Source: Cordilura impudica (taxonomy: Eukaryota > Arthropoda > Insecta > Diptera > Scathophagidae). Taken from it: DNA of 64,000 bases. The first letter of the stretch is position 1; every line of letters begins with the position of its first letter. A program made the position numbers and the translations under genes. The DNA lies in the NCBI GenBank assembly GCA_963682025.1, contig OY821519.1:107736264-107800263 (forward strand), in the 5' to 3' direction. A model generated the notes under the pieces. It ran no database searches and was not told where the DNA came from. It was given only the letters and a program-made list of their open reading frames with translations. Positions 11,654 through 22,649 of this stretch are shown in pieces.

Positions 11654-12143
11654 ACTTAGTCCGAGTTCACACAAGGCAACTTTTGTTGCGCAATTCTTGA
11701 GTTTGTAGATGTTTGCGGTGAGGGGAATAAAAAGGGAAAAATAATTGCCGGTTCTCGGATATTTCAAGCAATTCTCTCATTCGCTTTTTTTTTGTTGAAT
11801 ATTTGACATTTCTTTTCATTCGGTGTTTCGCTTCTTGGTGTGAAGAATTCGTAATTATTGTTTACTTTATTAAAATAGCCTTTAAATGGAATCGGGACTT
11901 AATTTTTTTCTTTTGAATTCATTTTTCAACAAAACCAATTAAATTAATTTATGTATGTATGTATTTAATTTTATTATTGTTCTTTACGACTAGAGCACAA
12001 ATGTCAAATTATAAGAAAATAAAAACACAACAAAACAGTAAAATTGCCGAAGAAATTGTCGTGTGTGGACATAAAAGCAATTTCAAAAGAGAATTGCCAA
12101 AAAGTTGCGCAATAAAAATTGCCTTGTGTGACCCCCGACTTAA
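11654..12143. mobile_element. MITE, TIR with GTTCACACAAGGCAA
   Basis: TTAGTCCGAGTTCACACAAG at about 11656 is mirrored by the complement of AAGTCGGGGGTCACACAAGG ending at about 12143. Both are followed inward by GCAA(C/T)TTTT(G/A)TTGCGCAA. TIR length is about 40 bp and the total about 490 bp. No coding sequence is recognised. Confidence 0.7.
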
Positions 12144-12174
12144 AAAACCTGTTTCTACAGATAGTGAATAAAAT

Positions 12175-12540
12175 CCCAGTAAGCATTTTATGCAATAAAT
12201 GATCATGTAGAGTCTTTTTGACTCATATGTGCTATTAAAACAGTTATAAATGCGCCCTTTTGCTGATCACAAAATATTCTTTTGTTGGGATTAAATATTA
12301 CCTTACCCGCGAATCTTCTTGAGAGTCCTTTTTATCCGCTTTTCTAATCAGTTTCGACTCATTTTTGAGTCTTATTTAATGTAATTTTTCTATAAATCAC
12401 TTTCTAAGAGAAAGCAAAAATCATTATCTAGTCTTTTTCTAATTGCGCATGTGATTAAGCAGTTTTTAATTATCAAAAGTGCTCGAAGAAAACACAGTAA
12501 GGTATTTTTTGTTAAAACAATCTTCGAAATGATGACTGGG
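12175..12540. mobile_element. MITE, CCCAGT termini
   Basis: CCCAGTAAGCATTTTATGC at 12175 and the reverse complement of CCCAGTCATCATTTCGAAG ending at 12540 form imperfect inverted ends. GAGTC/GACTC words recur inside. The ends resemble those of the 8.1-8.9 kb element, so the two may be related non-autonomous elements. Confidence 0.55.
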
Positions 12541-13021
12541 ATATCGTATATTTTTGTTAACACACAAACATATGCATAGCAGCACGAGTAAACCGAACTC
12601 AAATTGGCTTCTTATATGTATACAGCCGAACAAAAATGAAAATACTCACCAAAGAGTAAAGTAAGCAACAATTTCATTCAGTCTTATGGAAGCTTTTGAA
12701 CAAAGCAAGTCTATGTCGCGTTGTCTTGTGAATTTTTACATTGTTTTTTAATAGGTACTAGTGATGCCAGGAGATTTTTTCAGAAATCTCTACGCTTATG
12801 AAAAAAATTCCCTTTTTTCCCTACACTACTTTTTTTAAAATTTATTTTTAATTTGTACAATTTCAATTATGTAAAAATAAAAAATAAGATAAAAATATCA
12901 TGAGAATTACATAAGAATAATATAAAAAACATACAGATATTATAAAAAAAATATTTTTGCAATTCTGTTTAATTCATCTTTTTGATATGGTTAGATGTGC
13001 ATTTAAAATTTACACAATTAA

Positions 13022-13520
13022 AGGTGTGTTTACACTATGTGTATTTTCCATATGTAAATTCAGTTTTACGATCCATACGTAATTCGGCGTGTGTGTCAAA
13101 ATTGGCGTTTTACATACAATTCATCATTTTGCGATCAAACGTACATATGTATTTCCGTATGACATAACCTCTAAATGTAAACAACAGCTGATTTAATTTG
13201 TGAATTTACAAAAAGTTATTGTTAAAAATAAAGTAATATATTTTTTATATTTTTTAATTGTTAATTAATATTAAACAATTTATTTTTCTTTCAATATTTA
13301 TCTTTATAATTTACTCTGTTTTTCTTTCGCCACAAGCAGTATTGTATTTTAATATGGTTGTCATGCCAAAATAGAACCTGCTCTAATTGAAAAATTTACA
13401 TATGTTTTGCCAAATGTGTTGTACATAAACAGTTTTTGAAAGGGTTCACACTATGTGTACAAATTGCATGTGCTAAAACAATAAGAAAAACACAAGCAAA
13501 ACACATAGTGTGAACGCAGC
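13022..13520. mobile_element. MITE with TTAA flanks and CACACTATGTGT-type ends
   Basis: AGGTGTGTTTACACTATGTG at 13022 is mirrored at the right end (AAACACATAGTGTGAACGCAGC to 13520). TTAA lies immediately outside both ends (13018-13021, 13521-13524), as in piggyBac-type elements. A third, internal copy of GTTCACACTATGTGTAC lies near 13446. Confidence 0.6.
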
Positions 13521-13582
13521 TTAATTAAAATGGCTTGCAAATGAGATGTTACAACTCAAACAGAATATTTGTTCTTGGTTTT

Positions 13583-14743
13583 CAGTGTTGCCGTTTTAGC
13601 TTTTTAGTTGCTAGATTTAGCAACTTTTTTTGTCGTTTAGCATCCAAAATTTATCAAAAGATGCTAGATGCTAACTTAGAATCTTTTATTAATAAAATGT
13701 TGCTTTTAGCATCTTTTAATGGTATTGATATGTTTTTATTTCTCAAAGTGTAGTACAGTAATTTTGTGTACTACTCCTTTTACCACTCTGCTCGTTTCTT
13801 TCAACAAATATAACAAAACATTTTGAAATAGAAGAATGTAAACACCAACAACAGTTTTTAATGAATTTGAAAGTCGATTGCCAAAAAATATTATTGTATT
13901 AAAAAATGCCAAAATTTTCAATACAAAACACATTAAAACGGGTAAAAGAACAGATAACCAATATATTAGAAGAGTTTAAATTTATATCATCTGAAACAGA
14001 AAAAATTCAAATCCAATGGAGTTATATCACAGAACAAAACTGGGATACAACACTGAATACAACCTCTTTATGGATTGAAAAATTCTATTGGCGAAAATCC
14101 ATTTTAGGAATCAATATTTGTGTTGTCTATATTAGTTTTGTCTTTCTCAAAAGCCGAAGTTGAACGTTTGTTTAGCTTAATAGCTTTAATTAAAATCAAA
14201 CTTCGAACAGAATAAAATCCGAGTTGTTATGTTCTGTAATACGTATAAAAGAAGGATTGAAATTGAAAAATTGGTGCTGTCACACTTACAATATACCGAG
14301 CGATGTCGTTGATAAGAGTCGATCGTCAGAAATATATCAGAGCCAAGAAGAACTTGAAGATGAAGACATCACAGAAATGTTAGATTCCATAAACCAATTA
14401 TTCTAATATAATCGTATCTTTTGATAATGTAATTTCTGTTATATTTTAAATAAAAAAAAAATCCTCTAAAATATTTAATTTAAGTTTAAAATAAACTCAA
14501 TTTGATGTTAATAAAAATTTCAGATGAAATCCAAAATAATTTTAATTAAAAATTAAAAAATATAAATCGAAACATATGTTTTATATTAATTTTTCGATTT
14601 AAAAACCAAAGAATTTATTAATAAGTATATAATTTTTCAGTATAAAGGTAATGAAATTTGAAAAAAAAATTTAGCATCCAGTACGTTTAAGCATCTTTTT
14701 TTGCAATTTAGCATCTTTACAATTTCAAATTATGGCAATACTG
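13583..14743 (+). mobile_element. Internally deleted hAT transposon
   Basis: The ends are CAGTGTTGCC (13583) and the complement of CAGTATTGCCATAA (to 14743), typical hAT termini. Eight-base flanks TTGGTTTT (13575-13582) and TTGGGTTT (14744-14751) match at 7 of 8 positions, as expected for an 8-bp hAT target duplication with one later change. Only a C-terminal transposase fragment remains inside. GCATC words recur in the subterminal regions. Confidence 0.8.
13906..14406 (+). pseudogene. hAT transposase, C-terminal dimerisation region
   Basis: Reading across two frames, FSKAEVERLFSLIALIKIKL (about 14,145-14,205) matches the (N/K)A(D/E)VERLFS signature of the hAT C-terminal dimerisation domain. 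SELLCSVIRIKEGLKLKNW and an acidic tail (SQEELEDEDITEML) ending at the stop 14404-14406 follow. The upstream 13906-14160 segment (KFYWRKSILGIN...) corresponds to the region just before it. A stop and frameshift lie near 14,160-14,215. The catalytic core and BED finger are absent from this copy. Confidence 0.75.
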
Positions 14744-14751
14744 TTGGGTTT

Positions 14752-14972
14752 AAAAGATTTTTTATAACAGTGGTTATAAGCATGCATACTTAGATCTGAT
14801 TTATCGCATTTTAATATATTTTCAAAAGCCTTGCATTTGCATTTATAGTCGTCACCTTTGACCTGCTCCAGCCATCCATTAGCTTCTCGTCTCTCAACTA
14901 ACTGAAGCAAAATCTTTATGTTCTGTATTTCTTTGATGTGTTTTCAGCATCATCGAAAAACGAATCGGACAT
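14752..14972 (-). pseudogene. BED-finger N-terminal fragment of a hAT-like transposase
   Basis: On the minus strand, MSDSFFDDAENTSKKYR starts at 14972. After a frameshift, GWLEQVKGDDYKCKCKA and DKSDLSMHAYNH follow. This resembles BED zinc fingers of hAT transposases (aromatic/Trp, CxC, then HxxxxH-type). It lies just outside the 8-bp duplication of the neighbouring hAT copy and on the opposite strand, so it belongs to a different element. Confidence 0.5.
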
Positions 14973-16090
14973 TTTTCTAAAATTAATTATGTTTCTAAAT
15001 TAATTATGCTCAAATTTATAATATTTTAATGTTATGCACAAAACAGTGTTTTATACTTGTCATTGTTATTAAAGAATCCACATATTTACTTCCTTCATAT
15101 TATGGAGTTATTACCAGACTTAAAAAGACTTTAAAGTTTAAAATTGAAAAAAATTATGCGATATTTAACAAATACATTCAAAATAGTTTTGACTGAAATT
15201 TTTGGCAGTTTTAGTTTTGCCTTGTATCAGTAAAATGTTCAGATATTAACTAAAACAAAACAGTTTGTTAAATATTTTCATCTTAATTATCTTAATTAAT
15301 TTAAAGACACAAAGATAGATTTAATACAATAAAAAGAAGTAAGAGTTGAAAGTTGATCTATGCGGACTCACAAATGTGCCCTATACTAATAGGTCTGGAA
15401 AATTGAAAAGGATTGTAAAAAATAAAATGCACCTTTATATTAAAAAATTTAAATTAAAAAGAAAATTACAAAATAAACCATTTACCTGGTTAAACTTAAT
15501 ATTGTTTGTAATTATCTGGATCAGGTTAGTATTTAAAATGGGATAAATCGGGAGTCATTCTGCCAATTTATGACCTAAAATATGTAGACACCTCTATTAA
15601 ATGCTGAAAATTCAGAGCATTTGTTGTAATAATTCAGTAATAGGTTTATCAAAGTGTTTACATATTCAAATATTTTTTATACATTTGTTACAAATAGTGC
15701 AAGAAGTCCAGATATTAATGTAAACGTAAAACCCAGGTGGAGGGTATCAAAGATTCGGCATAGCCGAATTTAACACTCTTACTTGTTTTAGTATGTATTT
15801 TCTCTTTCAGTACCAAAACATTTAACATTTTTTTTTCATTGTAAATTAAAATGCAAGAGGTACGTAACTAAAACTCCAGGGTATATCTCACGACCAAAAA
15901 GCAAACACTGACAAGTGTTTTCTCTTATACAAAATAGCAGAAGCGACGAAGCGATCTTTCCTCGTTGGATCGAAAATTACTAAAGAAAGCGTTTTACAAT
16001 ATGAAAATACAACTGAGTGTTCACAACAAATGATTGTATTGTGTATTTCAATACAACATACAATATACAACACCTGTTGTGAATTGCCCA

Positions 16091-18812
16091 AATGTAAATT
16101 TAGCAAAAAAATTTATGTATTAATTTATTTAAAGAGAAAAACACAAAAATAACGTTTGATGTTTTATTTTTTGTGTGTAATATTTAAATATACATACATA
16201 CACATATTAAATAATACAAATAATGTACATATATTATATATATGTATGTATGTATATACATAGTAACTGCATGTTAGAAATAAATCGGTTATTTTATTTA
16301 CATAAAATTCTGCAGTATTTTGTTGTGGGGAAAATACATTTCTTTTGTATAACAGAGTGTCACTTCATTTTGCTCAGCGTGACTATGCCACAGTAGATGC
16401 CGCCATAATTTTTGTTTGTTCTAATTAGCTTTGCAATAGTTATTTCTATTTTAACATGAATGTTAATATTTTCAACTAGATATCATACAGAACAATGTTA
16501 AGAGTATACACGGGTTGGTCTTTTATTTCATACGTTTTTTCATTATTCTTTTACAAATATGAACATAAGTTTGGCATATTACCCACCAATCTCACATCAC
16601 ACTGCAAGTTCGAAAAACTCAATACACTCACATTTTTTTTACTAATACACACACATTTTCCGCAGTGGTCACACTAATGGCACCAAATTTTTCGTGCGAA
16701 TAGTGGCAGACACTAACGATGATTAATGTTACCCTGTTATAAATTTAATGCAAATTTACTGGATTCTGTAAAATTGTAATTAAAGTTTTAACTTGTTAAA
16801 TCTATTATAATGATTTATTTTTTGAAATGCGCATACAAAAACGCAAGTTTGTTAATTATAGAGCATAAATATTATTAACTATTATTAAAATAATACTAAT
16901 AATAATAAATGTAAACATTTTCCCTCAAACATGTGCCTGTATAATAAACTTGGTAACTCTACTTAAAATAAAATAAGAGAGAGAAGTATACAAATTTTTT
17001 CAAGTTTACGCTTCGACAACATTTTAAAAATGAGATTGCAGTCAGATGTTTGAGCATAAAATTTAATGGCGATGGATTCGACTAATTCGAACAATTTTTC
17101 GTTGATAATACGTACACAACGATTTTACAATTTCAGTGTGATGTGAGATTGGGGGGTTAACTTTTTGTTGTATTTACAAAATAGAGTTACCGAGTTCGTC
17201 AATGAGTTTTTTGATTACAAAACAGTTCTACATAGTTATATAGAATTATTATTCTGCTTTACCTATAAAATATCTGATTGCGATTACATCTAATTTTTAA
17301 AAATTGTTTATAATTAATAAAGCATTATTATTCACATAAATACAAAATTTCACTTTTTAAATTTTCCATTCAAATTTAAGAAAATATCAATTATAATAAA
17401 AACTGAAAATAAAATTTCCAATTATAAATTAGAAAATATTAATTGAGTTTCAGAAAATCATATCAAAACGTCGGAAATAATAATTTTAAATTTAGAAATA
17501 TCTTTACATTTAAAAATGTTTACATTTAAAAAAAATATTGCCATTCAGGAGATATTAATAACTTTTCAGTACAGCGATTCAGTAACTTCTTTTAACGATA
17601 GTCGAATTGTAAAAAAAAAGAAAATTGCAAAATTATCAGTAAAATTTTGAAACGATATTCGCTATTGTTAAAGTCAGCTGTTGCTGTTATCTAAACGACA
17701 ACCATTTTTGTGTTGTTTATCCAATCGATAAAAACTTAAATTTGTAGGTTGAAATGTCGTCATACATAAATAAAAATCATGAAATAGTGAAAATATTTTG
17801 CTTTAATTAAAAAACTTTTTTATATAAATAAAAAAATAATTAAATAGCATATTCAATTCATTATTTCATTTTCAAATAAATAAACAGAAATATTAGTAAA
17901 AAAAATAAAGATATTAAACATAAACATAAAATCATCCTGTCAAACACGAAGTAATTTGTTTTTTTCTATTCTTTGTGTTTTTCGCTTATTTCGACAGAGA
18001 TGCCACTCCTTTAAAATTTAAATAAATAGAAAAACAGATTTGTCGATATTAATTTAAATTCAATGAATTTAAGAAAACCTCAAATGATATTTAAGAATTG
18101 CTAACATAAAAATTGTTACATAAGTAAACGTAATTTTATGAGAATGTTATTTTTTATATATAAATTTTCACAATTTTTTTTGGATGAAAATTTGAAGTTT
18201 TTCAGAAAATAAAGATAACATTAAATTATTTTATTTAAAATGTTTGGGACTTTTCGTTTTTTGCGTTTTTCATCCCTAATTTGATTATTTATTATTATAA
18301 ATTTATTCTCTATGTTTTCAAAATATGGCAATATTTTAAAAAAAAGTTGAGAGAGCTTTTTTTTTTTTGGTTATTATTTTGTTACTCCATCCGACCTATA
18401 TGGCCACAATGAAGAAATATTTGGCCAGTTAAAAGAAACTATACAGCCATCTCCAATTAGCACGATTTAATGCATATAGCCACTCTACACAACCATTACC
18501 TTTGCAATGGAGGTTAGGGCGAGCTATTTAATTAGCAAAAACTAAATTAAACGAGAAGTTATGTCATATAACCGGAAACGCATGCATATAGGTATATAAC
18601 CAAAATGCATGCCGATCAGCAACCACGATGACCAAAAAGCAAACACCGAAATAATAGAAAAGAAGAAAACCAACCCAAAGAATTTGCTGAAATAATTTGG
18701 TATTAAGTTTAACAAATTGTTTACTTTTTCATTTACATTTATTATCAAGACTCAAACCGAGGTGGAGGGTATCAAAGATTCGGCACAGCCGAATTTAACA
18801 CTCTTACTTGTT
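16091..18812 (+). mobile_element. Helentron-like family A, copy A2, 3' segment
   Basis: This continues the element begun at 8970. From TGTAAATTTAGC to about 18046 it is collinear with 39002-40447 of copy A4, apart from a MITE present only here. The 3' end at 18755-18812 has GGTGGAGGGTATC, hairpin ATTCGGC-ACA-GCCGAAT and CTTACTTGTT, the same as A3. Without insertions the element would be about 3.0 kb. No protein-coding sequence was recognised. Confidence 0.7.
16582..17156. mobile_element. PIF/Harbinger-like MITE, TTA target duplication
   Basis: CCCACCAATCTCACATCACA at 16582 and its near-perfect inverted copy (with CAGTGTGATGTGAGATTGGG) ending at 17156 are bounded by TTA on both sides (16579-16581, 17157-17159). 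The sister sequence at 39,481-39,487 reads through with a single TTA, giving a direct empty site. A 3-bp TWA duplication is the PIF/Harbinger hallmark. 575 bp, non-coding. Confidence 0.85.
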
Positions 18813-20412
18813 ATACTTTAAATTTTCCAGTATGATATTTTATAAAACAGGCATCAACATTTTTTTTTTTTTTTACCGAAAACCGGTTCTACAGGCTTAA
18901 ACGCTACGCTTACAGACAGCGTGAAAGATATATTTATTCCTTTCTATACAAACTCATATATAATACTTCGTGGGAAAGGTACAAACAAAAAACATGGACT
19001 TAAATTTCTTACTTTCATTTAGCTACCTTCAACTCGTATCAAGGCGTATGATATTGTACAAACCCATTAATACTCATGCGTCGCAACAAATATATTACTT
19101 AAATATATTTAGCTAGTAATGACATGCCTAAGGCAGCCGTTAAAAGTAGAAAACACGAATATTTATTAAGAATGCATTGTTTTTAACCCGGATTTACTAG
19201 AAACGATTTGCTCCAAAAACATACTAGCCCTTTATTTAGTGTCCCAAAGATCATAACAAGATATGAATTTGCCGTCATTTTTGCATTAAAGTATTGGCTC
19301 TAAAAGTAAAATCCTTTCGATATCTGATAGATAAGGTATAGTAAAAATTGGTTATCATTGAACAGTGTTTCAAAAATAATGAAGTTCGAAAATTTCATAC
19401 AAAATATAGTCGGAGTTAAAAGAAGATGTTAAGTTTGTTACATTTGTTCTTTGTCCTGTTTTTATTATTGTAGTCAAAATATTGCTTTTCAAAATTATAA
19501 GACAAATAGAGGATCCTTTTAAAGTCTGGAAACGATCTTATTTTCCGAATATCCATAGGTGCATTAGACTGTTTTTTAATCCTTCACTTTTTGCACATGT
19601 GATACAAGCAAGGGCAATCAATTACGTTACTAAATACAGTTAAAATATACATATTGTATTTACAGTGCACTAACAGCAGGTAGAAATAGAAATTAACATC
19701 ACTAATATAGTAGGACACTGCATTAAGTTAGCATAATACGTGTCGTTGATTGGTTGTCATTCTTGGAGATAATGAATAAAAATTATTTCAGTAACGTTGA
19801 ATGCCTAGCTCATACCATTTTGTGGAATTTCATAACAGTTTTGGCCTGGCCACCTCAATGGTTCGAACAGCACTCTGTCGCCCAATATTTTATAATCGTG
19901 TGTAAAGGATCATATTTCTGCTGATTACAACCCCGCTCTGCTTTAGCATTTGTTGAACTGAGACCTTTTAAATGAAAGTATTGGATAATTTTTGGGTTTT
20001 TAAAATTTCACTGAGATCGTGGTGCCTTGAAACTTAAACCTTATGTTTTATAGAGATGTCGCTTCCAACGAATTAATTTTTTTCAAACTATGGCCGCCAT
20101 CTATACGTCAGGTTGGGCAGTTTGAAACCACCCTCGTAAAATTACATTTATGTTCCGTTATTTAAAATTTTTGTTTTTATGTGATTAAATAAAATTTAGA
20201 AAAAAAATCGTAGGTTTTTTTAAGGAGGTATTTCCAATATATTTTGCTAGAATAAGCTAAAATTTGTAACGACTTTTTTTTACCTTCAGCGGGTACGTGC
20301 TCAGTTAAGTAAAGTGTGGATACCAAAATTTTTTTCAATTGCATATGACCCAACAAAACAAATACAGCGGTAAACTTAATTGCAAAAGTCACAGACTTAA
20401 GCAATAAGAGAT
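18813..20412. other. No recognisable gene or repeat
   Basis: Mixed-composition sequence without long open frames or inverted ends that I can find. It could be unique host intergenic or intronic DNA. Confidence 0.4.
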
Positions 20413-20713
20413 TTATTCACAAAAATTTCAACAATATAAGGGAAATCCTAGCCGACAGTTATCCAATTCACATGATAAATAACTTTATCCAAAAATCCAA
20501 AACCGCGAAATCAACAGACGTAAAAACATATCTGGCATCCCCAAATTTTACAGCCTACGCTATATACCCAAAATAACAGGGAGTAAAGAAATTAGACATA
20601 TAATAGATGATAAAAATGTAAAATTAGTTCACAGACGAAGTAATACAATTCGATCGTTATTCACACAAACAAAAACAAAAATTGAAAAAACTGAGCAGAG
20701 CAAAACAACATAG
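20413..20713 (+). pseudogene. Reverse transcriptase C-terminal fragment, probably Penelope-like
   Basis: Two overlapping frames read NIREILADSYPIHMINNFI and then, after a shift near 20,570, IPKITGSKEIRHII and NTIRSLFTQTKTKIEKTEQS. This resembles the thumb/linker region of Penelope-like elements just before the GIY-YIG endonuclease: a DNxYP-type block, then a TK.K.KI block. No GIY-YIG domain remains, because a stop and family B sequence follow. The short length keeps confidence moderate. Confidence 0.45.
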
Positions 20714-20845
20714 CGCAATAAATTTAAAAGAAGACAAAGACAAAACAAATGCAAGTTATTCTATAGTTTAGTTAAGTTACTGATTTCAACTGTGATACTA
20801 GGTTTAGAAAATATACTGTGATATATAAAATATTTTTGATATATT

Positions 20846-22392
20846 TATACCCTATACCACAATGTGGTTTGGGTATAATGACTTTGTGCTGCTGTTTGTA
20901 ACAACCAAAAATATTTGACCTAGACCCATCTTTAATTATACCGATCGAATCAGAATCACTTTCTGAGTTGATTTAACAATGTCCGTCCGTCCGTCCGTCC
21001 GTCTGTGTGTCCATGTAAACCTTGTAATCAAACTGCAGGTCGCAAATATGAATATATTTTGATGAAATTTGGTATATAAGCTTTTATCGGCCATGGGATG
21101 AACGCTATTGAAATTGGTGAGAAGCGGTCCATGTTCAGACCTAGCCCCCATACAAATTACCCCTATAAAATCGACATAAATTGCCATAAGATCCAAATTG
21201 TCATATAGATCTTACTCAAATTGGGTTTGTATGCGTTCATTACATCCATCCATGAGTAGTCCAAAAATGATCCCTTTGGCCCCATATAGAGCTGCTTCCC
21301 GATCTTCATTTAAATCTATTAAAAAACAAAACAAGTAAGAAAATTAAGATAGCCTATACCATGCGTTTAGAAACCCTATCTCTTAGGCCCAACTAACTGG
21401 ACATTGAAAATAAGCAAAAACCAAATTTGAGTGGGATTTTTATTAATTTTTTTCGCTGCAGATATGAAAAAGTTCATATCGGATGCTATATCTATAAAGG
21501 GACTAGGTCCAAAAATGGACCGATCCTGATCATGTTTGGTAAAGTCTCTTGTATTTTGCAAAAATATGTACAAACAAAATTTGAGAAGAATCAGTGCAAT
21601 ATTTTTGTTTTTTACTAGATTTAAGTGAAGATCGGGAAGCAGCTCTATATGGGGTCAAAGGGATCATTTTTGGACTACTCATTAGTGGATGTAATGAACG
21701 CATACAAACCCAATTTGAGTAAGATCTATATGACAATTTGGATCTTATGGCAATTTATGTCGATTTCCTAGGGGTAATTTGTATGGGGGCTAGGTCTGAA
21801 CATGAACCGATTCTCACCAATTTCAATAGCGTTCATCCCATGGCCGATAAAAGCTTATATACCAAATTTCATCAAAATATATTCATATTTGCGACCTGCA
21901 GTTTGATTACAAGCTTTACATGGACACACAGACGGACGGACGGACGGACGGACGGACGGACATTGTTAAATCAACTCAGAAAGTGATTCTGATTCGATCG
22001 GTATAATTAAAGATGGGTCTAGGTCAAATATTTTTGGTTGTTACAAACAGCAGCACAAAGTCATTATACCCAAATCACATAGTGGTATAGGGTATAAATA
22101 TTGCACTGATTCTTCTCAAATTATGTTTGTATATATTTTTGCAAAATACAATAGACTTTACCAAATATGATCAGGATCGGTCCATTTTTGGATCTAGTCC
22201 CCATATGGATATAGCATCCGATATGAGCTTTTTCATATCTGCAGCCAAAAAAATTAATAAAAATCCCACTCAAATTTGGTTTTTGCTTATTTTCTATATC
22301 CAGTTAGTTGGGCCTAAGAGATAGGGTTTCTAAATGCATGGTATAGGGTAACATATAGTCGGTCTAGACCGACTATAATTTTCTTACTTGTT
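20846..22392 (+). mobile_element. Helentron-like family B, outer copy B1 (split)
   Basis: The 5' end is TATACCCTATACCAC-AAT-GTGGTTTGGGTATA. A GTCC microsatellite lies near 20,981. The 3' end has a 24-nt perfect palindrome at 22354-22377 (half site TATAGTCGGTCT) and then CTTACTTGTT (22383-22392). The 3' hairpin plus CTTGTT end is the layout of DINE-1/INE-1. The body is interrupted at 21329/22098 by a complete, oppositely oriented family B element. Non-coding. Confidence 0.85.
21330..22097 (-). mobile_element. Helentron-like family B, inner copy B2, complete
   Basis: It begins with AACAAGTAAG (the 3' terminus in reverse) and ends with the TATACCCTATACCAC head, also reversed. It contains the (CGGA)n tract near 21,935-21,960. 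It sits between ACAAA and ATATTGCACTG of the outer copy. The copy at 63.4 kb shows these joined as ACAAAAATATTGCACTG, so the junction is an insertion. Because inner and outer copies are opposed, each half of the outer copy faces its reverse complement. The 768 bp are non-coding. Confidence 0.85.
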
Positions 22393-22606
22393 TTACATTT
22401 GTTTTGTTAAATTAATTTGTGTTTTATGTTGTGTTTATGTAAAACAAAAATTTATAATTAAAATTGAATGTAATTGACGAAAGATTGAATGTAAGTATAG
22501 TGTTCTAAGACCAAAGTATATTGTTGTTATTAAAACTATTGTCTCTTTATGTTTTCATATAATGTTACCAGATCTAATAAAAACATCCTGGGAATATCCA
22601 ACGAAA

Positions 22607-22649
22607 CGTCGCACAGTGGCGCCATTTGAGTTTTTTCGTTGCAAAAATC
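22607..22649 (+). other. T1 left terminus: target duplication, heptamer, nonamer-like block
   Basis: CGTCG target duplication 22607-22611, heptamer CACAGTG 22612-22618, 22-bp spacer, then GCAAAAATC 22641-22649. Confidence 0.85.

Larger units (their letters stand above)
10160..15787 (+). mobile_element. Helentron-like family A, copy A3, with nested insertions
   Basis: The 5' head begins at 10160 (TATACCCTCCACTCC, long GTCTGTCC microsatellite 10293-10360). The 3' end at about 15735-15787 has GGTGGAGGGTATC, the hairpin ATTCGGC-ATA-GCCGAAT and CTTACTTGTT. Between these are segments matching other family A copies (for example 10,930-11,020), together with MITEs, a tandem repeat and a hAT element that entered later. 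Confidence 0.65.
9842..16090. mobile_element. TIR element (TGGGCAATTCACAA) hosting later insertions
   Basis: TGGGCAATTCACAA at 9842 and its reverse complement ending at 16090 are flanked by AAT (9839-9841 and 16091-16093). The homologous site in copy A4 has a single uninterrupted AAT at about 38,999, so AAT is a 3-bp target duplication. The element's own sequence is only about 0.6 kb (9842-10159 and 15788-16090). Everything between is a family A Helentron (A3) with its own insertions. Superfamily unknown. Non-coding. Confidence 0.7.

Noticed and set aside
20936..21986. Similar 82-86-codon frames (MDLMAIYVDF...) on both strands, suggesting a conserved protein
   Set aside because: They are the same non-coding family B Helentron DNA in two orientations; other copies do not preserve the frame.
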